A stretch of 64,000 nt of DNA from Pterois miles (GCA_947000775.1 CAMQGK010000634.1:18062501-18126500); one strand, 5' to 3'. Shown: positions 1 through 12,726, counted from the stretch's first letter. Notes: a model not told the origin generated them from the sequence alone. Program-made: numbers and translations.

Positions 1-2
1 AA

Positions 3-2812
3 CTTTACCAGTTCCTGCGAGCAGAGGAGGCTGCCAGGACTGATGCAGTTAGGAAAGAGGCGACAATCAAGAGTGAAGCCATGAACATCAGGATTTTTAA
101 TGTGACTGCAGAGATTGCCTCGCTCACAGACAAAATCAAAACCTTAGAGAGGGAGATAAAAGCTGAGGATGTCTTGTTTATGCTGGTACTGATGACCTCT
201 GTTTATTCATATTATAATCTAAATATTGAAGATTTTAAAAAAAAATAGAAATATTGATTTTTTTGTTATTCTCTTTATTTGACAGAATATCAAATCCACT
301 ATGGAGCGGTAAGTTGTTTCTTGAGCATCTGTCTATCAAAGCACATTTGAATGATCTACAAAGTGTAAAACAGTGTCAACGTCAACATTGTATTTTAACA
401 TTGAAGTGGAGCTCATGAGCACATCCCACTGAAAAGTTTAGAGGAGATGGACGCTGCTTTCATTGTGCTTCCTGTGAACTGTATGACTGAGTGGGAATAG
501 CAGACAAATTAATGTACACAGAGGTAACTAATGAGTGTAAATACATTTTATAGCCAGACAAGAGTAAATAACAGCCAATACAATGTGTTTGATATGATGA
601 AAATTGTGAACATTGTATCTTTAAGATTCAAAAATATTAGACTGGTAATGTGTAGCTACATAATATTCCCTCAGATCCAAATGCAACCTACCAGACCCAG
701 AGATGCCATCAGGATCCCTGATTGACGAGGCCAAACACCAGGGGAACCTGCTCTTCACAGTCTGGAAGAAGATGAAGAACTTAATCCAATACAGTAAGCA
801 AAGTGTTTTAGATTTTAGTTTAGATGAACATTATCACCAGAGTAACACAGGCTTTTCTATAAATACACTGTAATGTACCCTCAGTGAAAAAATAGGGCTG
901 GGGGACAGGGGATGTTCAGGGGTAGATAACTAGTCAACCCTATTTGTCACATCATCTGAAAGCTGGGAACCTGAAAATGACTTTGAGATGCATCTCAGCA
1001 CTGTGTCAAGTTGTTCTAGTCATTAATAAAAAATACTAATTAATAAATGAAAATAAATTCTGAAGGTATATTAGAGCTTATATATAAGTTGGTATACGTT
1101 TATGGTGCTCATTCCCCATGTCTTATTATTTCTCATAAATTGTTGCAGCAATTTTTGCGTTGATGCCATTTGTTGCAAAGATTTTGTGCTAAATTTAATT
1201 TTTTACAACTGGAGAATTGATAAAAATCAGTAATCCCTCCAAAATGCCACATTAAGATATCGAGACCTTGAGGAACACCATAAAAAAAGCCAGGTTGTTT
1301 TGGTACCAAAAACTTTTGACGTTTGGAGATTTCTTCAAGAGCTGCATTTTTCGGTGATTGCATAGCCAGCACTTCTGTCGTACAAACTGCTCAGAGGCCT
1401 TCTTATTGTCAATATACCTAGGAAAGCCATCCATCCCCTAAATACTCAAAATGTGGTCTCATTACAATGAAATAATAACAATAAGTAATAAACTTTATTT
1501 GTATAGCACTTATTTAAACATAGTTACAAAGTGCTTTACATAAGTTAAAATAGTGCAAACATCCAGATAAAAACAATAAAGAATAAAAACATAGGCCAAA
1601 ACAAAATGCTGAACAAAAGACTTAATAAAACAGTGTGTACAAAAAGTCAGCAATAAAAACTTGAAGTAGTAACAAAAACAAATAGTAATAAAAATTATAA
1701 TGAAATTAAAACAAGGGATTGCTATAAAAAGACCTTCCTGTAAAAGAGGGTTTTGAGGCTTGATTTAAAAGAACAAACAGAGTTTATTAGCCTGAGTTGG
1801 CTACTATAATGGCTACTATAATGGCTACTACAGGGACTAACATCATCACACATGAATACATTTGGGCTCATTAGATCCACAAGAGTCTCAGCTTTTACAG
1901 TGAATCCCATTTTATGTCATTCCAAGACTGTTTACGGAGCCCAGTATGTGGGAATATTCAAAGTGGGCATATCTGTAAAGGGGAGACTCATCGGTACCCA
2001 TAGTACCCATTTTCATTCACATATCTTGAGGTCAGAGGTCAAGGGACTCCTTTGAAAATTGCAATGCCAGTTTTTCCTCACCAAAATTTAGCATTATTTA
2101 GCGATCTTCCCGATAAGCTAGCCTGACATGGTTGGTAGCAATAGATTTCTTAGGTTTTCTAATTTCATGTGATATCAGTATCTTCACTCAGCCTGCAACA
2201 ACCTCTGAAAGACACAATAGCGGTCAGGCCCAGTTGCAGCCTGTTTCACTAAACGTCTCACTAAACCTTCTCTTTTGTATCTATTTGTTTTTCTCTGAAG
2301 CTCCTGTAACTCTGGACCCCAACACTGGCAACTTGGCATTGACTATATCCGAACGCCTGACCCGTTCAGCTAACAACTACAAGAGTCAGCTGCTTCCTTA
2401 TAACCCAGAAAGGCTGCGCAATGCTGACGTTCTTGGCTCTGAAGGCATTAGCTCTGGAAAACACAGCTGGGATGTGGAGGTGGGGAGTTATTGGACTGTT
2501 GGTGTGGCTGTTAGAACCAACAGTCCAGACAATAAAAACATCTGGGGCATCTATTTGGCTTGTTGCCCTGACAAGCTGTGTGAACGTACTCCACAGGATT
2601 CTTTGAAAGTTATATCTGAAGATTCATTTCCCCAAACAGTCAGAGTGCAGCTGGACTATGACCAAGGGATTCTATCATTTTTGGACCTTGATAGGAAAAC
2701 ACCTATACACACCATCAAACACACCTTCACAGAAACGGTCTTTCCGTATTTTGGTGAGAATGCAAAAATCCTTCCAGAGGATTTGTCAGTGGTGATAAGA
2801 AAACACAGATAA
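3..2812 (+). CDS. TRIM-family protein (coiled coil + PRY-SPRY), 3' part, four exons
   Basis: Partial spliced gene running in from the left edge. Coding exons are 3-185, 286-308, 675-793 and 2301-2812, all with GT/AG borders. Together they give 278 in-frame residues and a TAA stop. Exon 1 encodes a Glu/Lys/Ala-rich coiled coil. The 23-bp second exon is characteristic of TRIM genes. Exon 3 encodes the linker with a CNLPDPEMPSGSLIDEA motif. The last exon is a complete PRY-SPRY (B30.2) domain, beginning near LDPNTGNLAL and carrying the WDVEVG core. In this family an N-terminal RING and B-box act as an E3 ubiquitin ligase and the SPRY domain binds the target. Those N-terminal exons lie outside the window. 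It resembles the large fish TRIM35/NF7-like expansions, but the exact paralogue cannot be named. The frame is uninterrupted across all four exons, so it looks functional. The 1.5-kb last intron is filled with repeat fragments. Confidence 0.85.
1127..1450. repeat. Uncharacterised intronic sequence, probably an old repeat
   Basis: Part of the last TRIM intron. It has two short overlapping minus-strand ORFs (79 and 60 residues) in different frames with no recognisable domain. The text resembles a dispersed teleost repeat I remember, but I cannot name the family. No terminal repeats or target duplication are visible. Confidence 0.3.
1471..1720. repeat. A/T-rich dispersed repeat fragment
   Basis: Begins with an AATAATAACAATAA-type simple tract and then an 'actttatttgtatagcact ... 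caaagtgctttaca' segment. This segment recurs in many fish genomes as the 3' end of a SINE or LINE. It lies in the last TRIM intron and encodes nothing. Confidence 0.4.
1799..1831 (+). repeat. Short tandem repeat, about 12-bp unit x3
   Basis: The unit ggctactataat is repeated almost perfectly three times (last copy ends ...ctacagg). It is in the TRIM intron. Confidence 0.75.
1925..2195 (-). repeat. Internal fragment of the TAGGGCTGTCAAT MITE
   Basis: Matches the middle of the complete copy at 18755-19477 in opposite orientation. Shared blocks are the 'ggggagactc ... acccat' segment, the 'ttgaggtcagaggtcaagggac' segment and the 'tttttcctcaccaaaattta' segment. Both terminal repeats are missing, so this is an old truncated copy. 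Confidence 0.65.
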
Positions 2813-3006
2813 ATATTCTGCATTACTTCACAGGTCAAACAACAAGATGAGGCCTTATCTTGGGACCTTAAGCAATATATTTTTCATTCTTTATTTTGTC
2901 CTTTTACATAATTGGTTTATGTTCAATATAGTTAGATAAATCTTGGTCTATAATTTTCTGACCCGCCAGTGACCAATAACATGTTTTCTATTTGGTTTAG
3001 TCCACC

Positions 3007-4042
3007 TTAAAGGGACACTCCACTGATTTTGAGCTTTGAAAGATGTTCATGTAGGAGGCAGGGGGGGTCTAATTAAAGACGCTATGGAGTTGTATCATGG
3101 GAAATGTAGGATCCTGTGCTTTTGAAGGTTGACCCATGATAGGGACTTATAGTCAGCTTACTTTAATCTATGAAAATACCAACTTTATGGAAGTACAATA
3201 CGAAATCATAGAATCCATTGTATGTTTTTAAGGGACTCAGTGGGAAAAAATCAGAAAGTGCTTGTTAAAAGTGACACTTGTGGACGTTAAGTCAGCCAGA
3301 GTCCGAGTCCTGTTGCTCACACTTGTTGCTTGCACTATGTAGACGCGAGCGAACATCAGTCAAAAGAGCGAGGTATAATACACAAGACCAAACCAGACTG
3401 ACAGACATGTTTATTAACATCAGCAACATTAGTCAGCTGAAACCACAGAATCACTAAACAGTATATTTCACATGCTTGACAGTAATGTTAGCTTTCCAAC
3501 CAAAGGTACCTCCACGATATCGGCCGGTGTTTATCCTCGTATTAACTTGTCCTGCTTCAGCCTCCCAACCGCGGTCAGAAAGCACAGAGGAGACACCGTC
3601 GTTTTGATCTCTTGGACCAGAGACGTTAAAGTTACTCGCTCAACGTCGGTTCCTGTTTTGCATGATGGGCCTCACTAGATATAACTTTTTTTTTTTTTTT
3701 TGTACTTCCGTGGAGTTTGTGTTGGAGTCTGAGTTGTGGTGGAGGCTGGTCATTAGTTAGCGTTAGTGGACTCCATTCTAACCAAACGTTAGCCATCGTT
3801 TCACACTGTTAGCCCTGTAAGCAGAGCTGAATATAAAAACGCTCGCTAGCAGATATGATGCGACATCCGTTGGATTTTCCTGGAAAAAATGGCCCACATT
3901 CTTCACATTAAAAGCAGTGTACAGGTTGATAGAGGAAACCCAGAAAGACATGGTTTTATTTTTTAATTTAGGTTACAACTTGTTCACACATTAGCAATAA
4001 ACAACATTTATATGTGTGAAATCTTACATACAGTCCCTTTAA
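3007..4042. mobile_element. TTAA-flanked MITE with AGGGAC ends
   Basis: About 1 kb flanked by TTAA on both sides. The ends read TTAAAGGGAC... and ...GTCCCTTTAA. A TTAA target duplication is typical of Kolobok and piggyBac superfamilies; the AGGGA end fits a non-autonomous Kolobok-like element better than piggyBac (inference). It has no transposase ORF, only short chance ORFs such as 3472-3678. It has an internal poly-T run near 3686. Confidence 0.6.
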
Positions 4043-6305
4043 GTAGATTGTGTGATTTACAGGTTGATAGAGGTAAGGCTGAGTATTTGATATACTGTAA
4101 ATGTAAGGCAAATGAAAAATACTTTTAGAGTTTATTCATGTAAATATGTTATCAGACTATGATTAAGACAGTTTTCCTGATGTTCCCTGTTTTGGGGGAG
4201 TTCTTGCTTATGTGAATGCTCTAAGGATGGAGGGTGTAGGCTACTGAACTTTTATTAGCATTTTTGAGGTAAATTTGGGATTGGCGGAATATAAAAAAAG
4301 TGACTTAACATGTACATGCTTCAATATCAGTCAAAATGTAAATCAAGCTTTTTAAATAGTTTTTTCCTCTTTAGGTATACACGTCAGCTGTTGTGCAATG
4401 AAGGCAATTGTCATCTGATGCTGGCATCTAGTGTGTTATGGTCCAATATCCGATGATGCATGTAGGGTGTCTTCAGTAACATCCCAAAAACTATAATCCA
4501 AGTATAAACAAACAAATAAACAAAAAATGCAGCCCTCAGCCAGTCTGAATGTCTTCATTAGGAATCTCCAGTATTCCCATAATGCCCCTGTGTGGCTGAT
4601 ATGTCTGCACACATAGCACAGGGATGAATCATTATGAGGCAATGCCTAACGTCTCTAGTGTACTGCCACTCTCTCTCTCTCTCTCTCTCTCCGTGTGGGT
4701 GTTCGCTGCTGACACACACACACATGAGGTTGAATCCACTGATACTGAATCTCGGTGGTATTACAGCTGGAATGCCTGCTATGTTTTTTCAACTAATGAA
4801 AGAATGAAGAAAAACAAACAGAGGGGCCAAATTAAAAGAGAAAAGACGGACTGAGAGAAGAAAACACACTGAGGGCGAGGAGGAAATAGAGGGAGAAGTG
4901 GAGCGTACAAGTGTCTCTCATTCAATTTGTATTCCTCTGCATGTTTTACATGAGGAGTCCAGTTTTCTCCGGGCTAATGACGGCTGGAGATCAGAGACTA
5001 ACTGACACAACATTTGCTCAAACGTGGTCACTGGGAGGATTTTTCCCTCTGATTACCAAAGATAAATTTCAAACTTTACAAGTTTGTAATTAGAGAAGAG
5101 TGTCAGCTTGAGTGATTACTCAACCGTGAATTTAATTGGGCAAAGTGTACTTTTCAGGTTTGACATTCAGAATTAGTTTAATTTAAAAATGAATTCAAGA
5201 TTGGCTTTTTGGCACAAATGCATCATTTTACATAGATATCTTTGTAAGGTTTATAGTTATTAGAATTGATGCTTGAGTGCTAACTTGAATGCAAGTGAGT
5301 AATTATCTGGCAGATTTCATATTTTGGAGTTAACTTTTTTTCTTGCTCTCTACTAATCATAATTCTTCCTGCATAAACCATTACTTTAGCTCAAAGGAAT
5401 GACAGCAAACCAGCGTATCCAGCTTTTCTCTTTCTTTCTCAAAATCCCCTTTGAACGATCAATCATTCGATGTTGACCAGAGAGCACCTACGAGCCGCTG
5501 AGTGGACTGCGTCAGATGTTATTTCACTGAAAGTCCCGTTTTTCTACTAATCAGATGAAATAAACACATTAATCTGAGGAATTTCAAAGCGCTGGCCCTT
5601 TTGGCCTTTGTCCCAAAATGCTACGAAGAGAATCAATCACATTTAACATCAATGAGTTCAGCTACACCAAAAGGCAAACCCAAGCTATTTGTGTGTATGT
5701 ACTGTCCATGGGTGCATGATAATTTATAGGTAATTTATGTGAGTGTGCTACTCATAAATCTGAATGAATCAGGATGGAGAGATAAAAGGGGGTGATCATA
5801 GTGACAACATGGCTCTGATCTGGAGCCAAAACAGTAAGCAGATATCAAGTTAAGAGAAAATAGAAAGAACACAAGAGACACAGATGAGCCAATAGCCTAA
5901 AGGGTTGAGACAAGACATACAGTAACTCTGTCTGTCTGGACCAGCACCTACTATGTAGTTTGACCTGGCTTCTGAGGAGAAGACAGTGTGTGATATGTGT
6001 GTGTTGAGGGAAGATTTGCAAATATAAATGGAGGACTTGTGGGAAAGAGCGTTGCCGTGTGTGACAGATCATTGAAAACAAGCATTAAACATAATCATAA
6101 AAGATGTGCAAACACACCACAATTATTGCCTAAATGAGTGCAGTGTACATAATGTATAGATACAGGAACACATGCATGGAAACACACACGTGCACTTTTA
6201 TGTGGTTGTTTTTCCATCTGCTCCTTGTTTTCAGGTCCCTTTTGGTCACTTTTTGCTGTGGTCTGGATATCTTCAAGAAACAGACTCTGAGTATATGATG
6301 TTGTC

Positions 6306-6308
<3 letters not shown>

Positions 6309-6339
<31 letters not shown>

Positions 6340-6345
6340 CTCTCT
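6309..6345 (+). repeat. (TC)n microsatellite
   Basis: Nearly uninterrupted TC dinucleotides with one CG interruption near the right end. Confidence 0.9.
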
Positions 6346-6580
6346 CGAAGGGTTTATTGTTTTGTTTGGCATTTATGTTTCGTTTGGAGGCAATCATTGA
6401 AGAATTTGAGCAGCACGTGTCCTCGGCAATCATAATCATGAAATCCCTACTGGTCTCACACAGACGCACACGCACACACACTTGGCCTGATTACTACTCA
6501 GTCTGGTCTGTGTAATGTTATAGATACAGATTGAATGTGTCAGTCAGGACCTCACAGGAGGATATTGGGAGAGATGGTGA

Positions 6581-6608
6581 AGGAAGGAAGGAAGGAAGGA
6601 AGGAAGGA
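6581..6608 (+). repeat. (GGAA)n microsatellite
   Basis: Seven consecutive GGAA/AAGG units. GGAA is also the ETS core, so it could bind ETS factors, but nothing nearby suggests a promoter. Confidence 0.85.
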
Positions 6609-7396
6609 AAAGGAAGTTTGCTTTTTAGAAATGAATGAAGTACAAGGTGAGTAAAATTCTGGATTTTAAAGACAGATTTGACATTTTAGATCCTACAAAA
6701 TGGTTCTACAAAATATCTCTACATTAAGTGTTTTGCTTTAGCTCCACCTTCCTCTCTCTAACACACCAACACACTTGCACTGGCCAGCCTCGACGGTCAA
6801 GTGCTGTGATAAAGTGCTTTCTAGTGTTCTCTCACTCTCTAAGCCCCCTGAGAGTAGATCGATACTCACTTAGCATCAAGTTACCGCTAATGTCTTCATG
6901 TTTTTAACCAAGCAGTGTGTGTGTGTGTTGTTAGTGAGCCACTGTGTGTGTGTGCATCTGTCCCTGGTGTGACCCAAGTTATAATTATCATTAAATGTCA
7001 ATGAAGGCGATAGGAAGAGCAGTCCCAAAGCCCTGACTCACAGCGCCTCCTAAGGACATTTATCAGAAACTGCAGCCTCAGTAGAGGATGCATTCTCCTT
7101 ACTGAGATAAGAAGATGAATTCTGTGGTGTGGCAGAGTTATGACCTTATGTGTGTGAATCACTACCTTTTGATGTCAATGAGAACAAGGCCCTCATCCAT
7201 TATCAGCCTCCACTCAGCTACTATTTCACATTTACAATTATGTTGCTGAGTCATACAAGATAATTAACACATCAATAATACATGCCTGTCCTGCTGAATC
7301 AACAGGTATACATTAACTTGAATAGATACTCTCGATAGCCATCAGTGTGGTGAGCGGTTTGCGGGATTTAAAAATGTGCGTACGAGTTACAAAGAC

Positions 7397-8121
7397 TTAA
7401 AGCTTCAGTGGGTTGAACTGGAGCAAATATGATTTTTAAAAAGTTATTTTTATGTAATGGTCACCATATCGTGACAGTGAATAAGACACGTAATCTGAAA
7501 AAAAAAAAAAATCATGTGCCGCTGTGTCCTCTGATGCTCCTAATGGCATCTACAAGATTTCACAAACTGGAGGAAAACAACCAATCAGAGCAGAGCTGGA
7601 GCCTGCCGTCTCTGAGCGGCTGTCAATCACGCATGAACTCTGACCAAACGGTCAAACTATACAGCGTTGGTCGAATATGATTGTTTTCCACATATTGTAG
7701 TTACTGTTTGTAAAATGAGAAAGTTTGTGGCCCGGCAGCCATGTTGAGATCAGTTGTGGAAATATGAAGCACCGCCCACCAGCCAGAGAAAACCTTCTCA
7801 TTTTACAGCTCAACAGTAACTACAAGATGTTTCTGAAAACATTTGAGGTGAGAAATAGACATTACAGTAACAGAGTATTGATTCATATTTGATCAAAGTT
7901 CACGAGTGATTGAAAGCTGCCTCCGTTGAACAGCCAATAGTAATGCTCTTTCTCTGAAAGGACCTGTGATTCGCTAGTCTCTCGTCACAGGCCAGACTTT
8001 TAAAAGCCTGAAAGTGCAGATGTCTATGATTTCTCTCAAAACACTTGAATTACAATATGCTGAAAGGTTATTATGTTTTTTTCCAACAATGCCAAGATTT
8101 TTCTGCCTACTGCTGCTTTAA
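7397..8121 (+). mobile_element. TTAA-flanked MITE, GCAGCAGTAGG family, copy 1
   Basis: Flanked by TTAA at 7397-7400 and 8118-8121. Left end TTAAAGCTTCAGTGGG and right end CCTACTGCTGCTTTAA form a terminal inverted repeat. Internal parts are also inverted: 'agttactgtttgtaaaatgagaa' near 7700 against 'ttctcattttacagctcaac' near 7795. Homologous copies lie at 41569-42257 and 55605-56497. It carries no transposase. The TTAA duplication suggests Kolobok-type mobilisation (inference). Confidence 0.7.
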
Positions 8122-8510
8122 ACGCACCAATGGTTTTGCCAGATTATCCAAACCACAATGGTGGTTAAAAAAAATAATTAAATAAATAAAATGTGCACGG
8201 TCAAACAGACAACAATAATCCTTTCATTGCAATGGAAATCTACAGTAGCTGTTAAATGTTTACTAAAAATTACATTTTGGAGCAAATATGATTACTGCCT
8301 GGATTATGTCCAGGGAATGTTACAGTCTTGTACCTTGGGTGGACAGAGCGACAGTGTCACAAAATTCACATTATTTTTGAAGCAAAGAAGTAACACAAAG
8401 TGCCAACTAAGCTATAAACAAAACTCAAACAGTACAACCAGTATTCAGTAATTAATCAGAACAAATCATTACACTAATATGGTCTAAAGACATAGACAAA
8501 CTCTACCCAA

Positions 8511-8659
8511 AACTACAAATCCCAATCCCCCTATGACGTGGCACACACTTGGTACGTTCTGATTGGCTACTTCCTTATTTAAGTGCTCTGTTTAAGGCAG
8601 CCATCTTTGTTCTGGCCTGACAAGATGTCCCTCCAACAGCAGGAGCACCATCAGCACTG
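8511..8659 (+). promoter_or_regulatory. Promoter-like island with possible first exon
   Basis: Several classical promoter motifs in proper order within 100 bp. They are a ZNF143-like ACTACAAATCCCA (8512-8524), a CRE-like TGACGTGG (8534-8541) and an inverted CCAAT box ATTGG (8562-8566). A TATA-like TTATTTAAG (8575-8583) and a YY1-like GCCATCTTT (8600-8608) follow. Downstream is an ATG at 8625 and a possible splice donor after 8659 (CTG|GTAACT), giving only 11 complete codons. No downstream exon is recognisable. It may drive a non-coding RNA, be the relic of a gene, or be the 5' end of an unrecognised transposon. Confidence 0.35.
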
Positions 8660-9400
8660 GTAACTAAAAGAAAGAGAAATTAGGACAATTTAAGACCAAA
8701 TAAAGTGGGAATCAATACAACAACTGTGCAGTGTGAATGGAAGCTAATTTACTGCCAGCAATACTAAAACTGAGTATAAGCTAAGAAACAAAAGCTACAG
8801 TATGTGTCATCATCTGTTTGCTGTTGAATGTGCATGAGGTCAAAGGTTCAACAAACTAAATGACAAGATAATGAACTATTAAGTGTACACTATAGAAAAC
8901 TAAGGTGTGTGCAGGCCACCTTAGGAACACATTATGGTTTGAATATTAGGAAACTTAATGTCACATCTCATTCTTCAAGTCAGTGATGACTTATTCAAAT
9001 TTTTTAAAGGTTATTTTCTTGCCGTTTCTTATCAGAACCATAAAAAGTTGTGTCATGCTTTGGTTCCTATAGGAGTGAATATTGTAGGGGAAGCAAATGA
9101 AATGCCTTGGCATCAGCTAAGAGTGCGTTGGGCACCATGTGCCGGAGAGGGCGCAACAACAGTGGCGTTTGCTGCTGAGGTGTCACAGACCTCGTGGTAG
9201 ACAGCTCAACTTTGGAGCGATATTTACTTCCTTTCACAGTAAGCTAACATGTTTCGTTTGATACCAAGCATGTCCATTGTCTTAAAAACTGAAACCCACA
9301 GCGATGTTCAAAACACAGTAATGTTAATGCCAGTCAGATGATCCACCATCATTCTCAGAGGGTTATGATTAGGCCTGTAAACCCAGAATAATTAAAATTA
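8660..9400. other. Intergenic stretch, nothing recognised
   Basis: Unique-looking AT-rich sequence. The 80-residue plus-strand ORF at 8958-9200 has no recognisable domain and no splice context. No repeat ends are seen. Confidence 0.5.
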
Positions 9401-9660
9401 AGACTGCCAATCGATTAAAATATTTAATCGAGTTTAATCACATGATTGTCCATGATTATGATGATGATGCTCTCATGGGTGGGCAGATATGCTGCTTTAT
9501 GCAAACGTATGTATTTATCTAATACTGGAAATTAGTTAACAACACAAAACAATGACAAATATTGTTCAGAAACCCTCACATGTACTGCATTTGGCATAAA
9601 AATATGCTAATATATGCTAACAACAGCTGTCGGTGTATCAGTGTGCGGACTTGACACGTC
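9401..9660 (-). repeat. Truncated copy of the TAGGGCTGTCAAT MITE
   Basis: Starts with a degenerate terminal repeat (gactgccaatcgattaaa). It then matches the right-hand part of the complete copy at 18755-19477 in reverse orientation, including the 'gcataaagcagcatatttaccc' and 'cctgtgagggtttctg' segments. The other end is lost. Confidence 0.65.
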
Positions 9661-10740
9661 CTGGTCAGCATTTTGCAGATATGTTCAGAATATTTTGCAG
9701 CTTTGCTAAAAACATTCGCTCATTATGTTAAAAACACATCCGTGTATCAGTACATTTTTTTTATTCAGTGTATTTGCTGTTAAGATTATATAAATATGTT
9801 TGGCTGCACTGGAGTTTCGATTTATATCTTTATGATCGTCTGACTTCTTGTGTTTGTTGTCTCGTCTGCGTTTGGCGTATTAATGTCGCCACATAGATCT
9901 CAGCAAATAATTTAACAAGTGCAATATGATTATTACTGAGTGTTGACCAAAACTGCAAAACTATGTTTACTTTATATAATTTAAACTTAAAATTTAAGAG
10001 GAAGAAAATGAGGTCAGACAAAAACAAAAAAGGCAGGTGTAAATACATACAATGCTGAATACAAGAGCGTATACATCATTATAATGAAAAGAAAGTGTTG
10101 TATCCTGCTCCAGCGCTTCTTTCTCTCACCTCCACCTCTCTATCCATTCCCTCATCTCTCCATCCCAATCAATCTCTCCCTCCTCCCTCACTAATGCACT
10201 CTTTCATGTGCTCTCCTATTTCTCCCCCTCTCTCCCTCACCCTCATGTCTCATGGCCTTTTTGTAGGCCCTCTACATTTTTGGAGGTAATATGATCAACC
10301 CCCCCCCCCCCCCATTTCTCCCCAGGGTGGTCCGCTCTTCTCATTCAAACAACAAGCTCGAGCTGAATGGAGCTGGCGGTGAGAGGGGAGATGGAGAGAG
10401 GCTGGGGGAGAGGATGGAGAAAGAGACAGATAATGGGTATGTAAAACAGCCATTAAATCTCATCCTTGTTCATTCATATCTTACGCCGACAGGTGGGTGT
10501 GCATACGTGATGCATCACATCAGGCGATTGGATCGTGTGTGTGTGTTAGTATCATACCTGTGCCATCTGTTTGGTCACATCCAGCAGCTGCTCCTGTGTT
10601 CGGCCTGCAATATCAAGGCTAACTCAATATTACCTCAAAGCAGCATTACCATTGAAATCTACTTTTATTCAAACGTGTAGCATAAAAATGTATTCAAAAG
10701 TATCTTGTCATTAAGCAAAACAGTTGCCTATTTATACAGC
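9661..10740. other. Intergenic stretch with pyrimidine-rich tracts
   Basis: Contains a CT-rich segment around 10110-10245 and a poly-C run at 10301-10313. The 129-residue ORF at 10291-10680 starts inside the poly-C run, has no domain, and is probably chance. Confidence 0.5.
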
Positions 10741-11400
10741 CAGCAGCAGCAGCAACATTAGTTTTCATTAACAGTTTCTGGCTACCTGACAAACATAAAT
10801 CCGATTCGCTCTCTTTTACCTCTATTTTGGTCTCCACCGACCTGCCTCTTTAGCTCACTACATTCACCATCAATTGCTAACTTTCTATATTTGCTGTTTT
10901 GTGCTGGGCCAGAAGCCTCCAGCAGGTTTGTCTGCGATGAGAACTGCAGGGATATTGTGTAGGATCTGGCAGTATCTACCGGTTACGTTGCAGATTACGA
11001 CTCCTCACAACTACAACTGTGCCAAGCGCGTAGGATTTCTACGGTGGCTGATGTGACAACGTAAATGACCCTCTCTAGAGCCAGTTATTTAGGAGAGTGC
11101 TTAGTGTATGTATGTGTATGTGGGAAGTGAATGATGAAGCGAGAGAGAGAGAGTGGAGGTGACGGGAGCAAGTAATGTTATTGCCTCTTGCCCAAACAGG
11201 AAAAGTTAAGAGTTTGGTTTGTCTGTTCTGGGCTACTGGTGCAACATGGCGGACTCCGTGAAGAGCCCAGAACCCACTTCCTCTGTAGGTATAAACAGCT
11301 CATTGTAAGCTAACAAAAACACTATTTTCAGGTGATTATACATTAAATAAAACATGCATTGATATTCTATTCAATTTCTGGTCATATCTCCTGTCTGCAC
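10741..11400 (-). repeat. Composite of dispersed repeats, including the 'CACTGGCTCTAGA' family
   Basis: The 'ttttggtctccacc' segment near 10830 recurs near 49010. From 11078 on, the 'agagccag ... tctgggctact ... acatggcggactccgtgaagag ... ctcattgtaagctaac ... caggtgatta' series recurs at 21779-21960. It recurs in reverse at 45067-45270 and 61073-61246. These are four copies of one interspersed family; ends and superfamily are uncertain. Confidence 0.55.
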
Positions 11401-12098
11401 AACAGATTTCCCCTTGAAACCTTGACCTTTTCCATCATATGCTTTTAATAAGATGTTGAAGTTTTCTTGAATAAAATTTCAGACATGCTAACAAAGAAAT
11501 CAGTTTATACAATAAACTGTGTTACAGGCACAATCATACATTTATTAGGCTCATTAGCAGCAGTACAAACACATATGTTATCACCTTTGTAGCTAGAGGA
11601 AAAGACACACTGCACTCAACGTAATAGCCACCGCTCATAGTTTCTGGGAACAAAATAACCTTATTAATAGGAGTTTTGATCTACTTTTCTGTTACTTTGA
11701 CATCTATTATTCTAAAGTGTTGGTGTAGTATTAGGACACTGTTTCTCAGGTCTCATATTTTCATTTTTAAGCCCATTTTTCTCATCTGCTGCTGTTTTAT
11801 AGTTGACGCATCACGTTTCTGTTCTTTCTCTCTTGGCGTTCTTTCGTCCTTCTCATCATCTCTCTTTCATGCCCCCAAATTTATTTCACCTCTTTTCCTG
11901 CCTCAGGCAGTCATCCTCCTTTCCTGTCATCCCTGAACCATCATGTTTTCTCGCAAGGGACGTTCACTCACACACATACACACTCACCTATACATACCAC
12001 TGCGGTGCCCCAGACAGCCCTCCACAATGTGGATGCCCCAAGGGAGCTTGGGTAACTTAGTCTCCTCTATCTGCCAACTGCTGTGTCACAAAGAGGCT

Positions 12099-12105
<7 letters not shown>

Positions 12106-12179
<74 letters not shown>
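12106..12179 (+). repeat. (CA)n microsatellite
   Basis: About 37 uninterrupted CA units. ORFs reading through it as poly-His/Thr or Val/Cys are artefacts. Confidence 0.95.
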
Positions 12180-12181
<2 letters not shown>

Positions 12182-12726
12182 GTTCACATAATTAGACACA
12201 CACTCAGATAGAGAAGCACATACTCAATATTTAGGCATGCAAATGCAGACGCACACACACATACTTTCAGCAGGTATCAAGCCAAGTGTCTTTCATTGCC
12301 GGCTCCAAATTGAAGCTTATAAGGAGGGAGAGAGAGGATTAAGAGAAGGGGAAAAAAGTGAAACTGAGCTAATGTCCTGACATACCGACAGGAAAGCTTT
12401 AAGGCCTCACACACGTTCATTGCTACACACTCGCACCCGAAACACACGTTCACTTTCCAACAATGCATGCTGACGAAGTTATTTCAAGGACAAAGTCATT
12501 TTGTCACCCTGGATTAAGTGTCCTTTTCATTAACTATTTTTCAAAAATACATCCGTTCAAATGAAAATCATTTTATCCTCACTTGTCACCTTTCTGAGTG
12601 CAAATGTGTTTAACCAAGTCTGTGTTTGTGTGCATGTGGGTGCGCGCTTGAGTTAGGAGTTGTTGTTGTTGGCTGCGGGACTGAAGTTCAGCTCCAGTTT
12701 GGCTATGAGCTACAAACCTCAGACCG

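Larger units (their letters stand above)
4043..7396. other. Intergenic stretch without a supported gene
   Basis: AT-rich sequence with simple repeats: (CT)n at 4669-4691, (TC)n at 6309-6345 and (GGAA)n at 6581-6608. The longest ORF, on the minus strand at 6095-6481, runs through the (TC)n tract and is low-complexity. No splice-linked coding series or RNA gene is seen. Confidence 0.6.

Noticed and set aside
6095..6481. 128-residue minus-strand ORF
   Set aside because: Contains an Arg-Glu run translated from the (TC)n microsatellite; low complexity, no homology recognised.
12106..12179. CRISPR-like repeat array
   Set aside because: Simple dinucleotide tract without spacers, in a eukaryotic genome.
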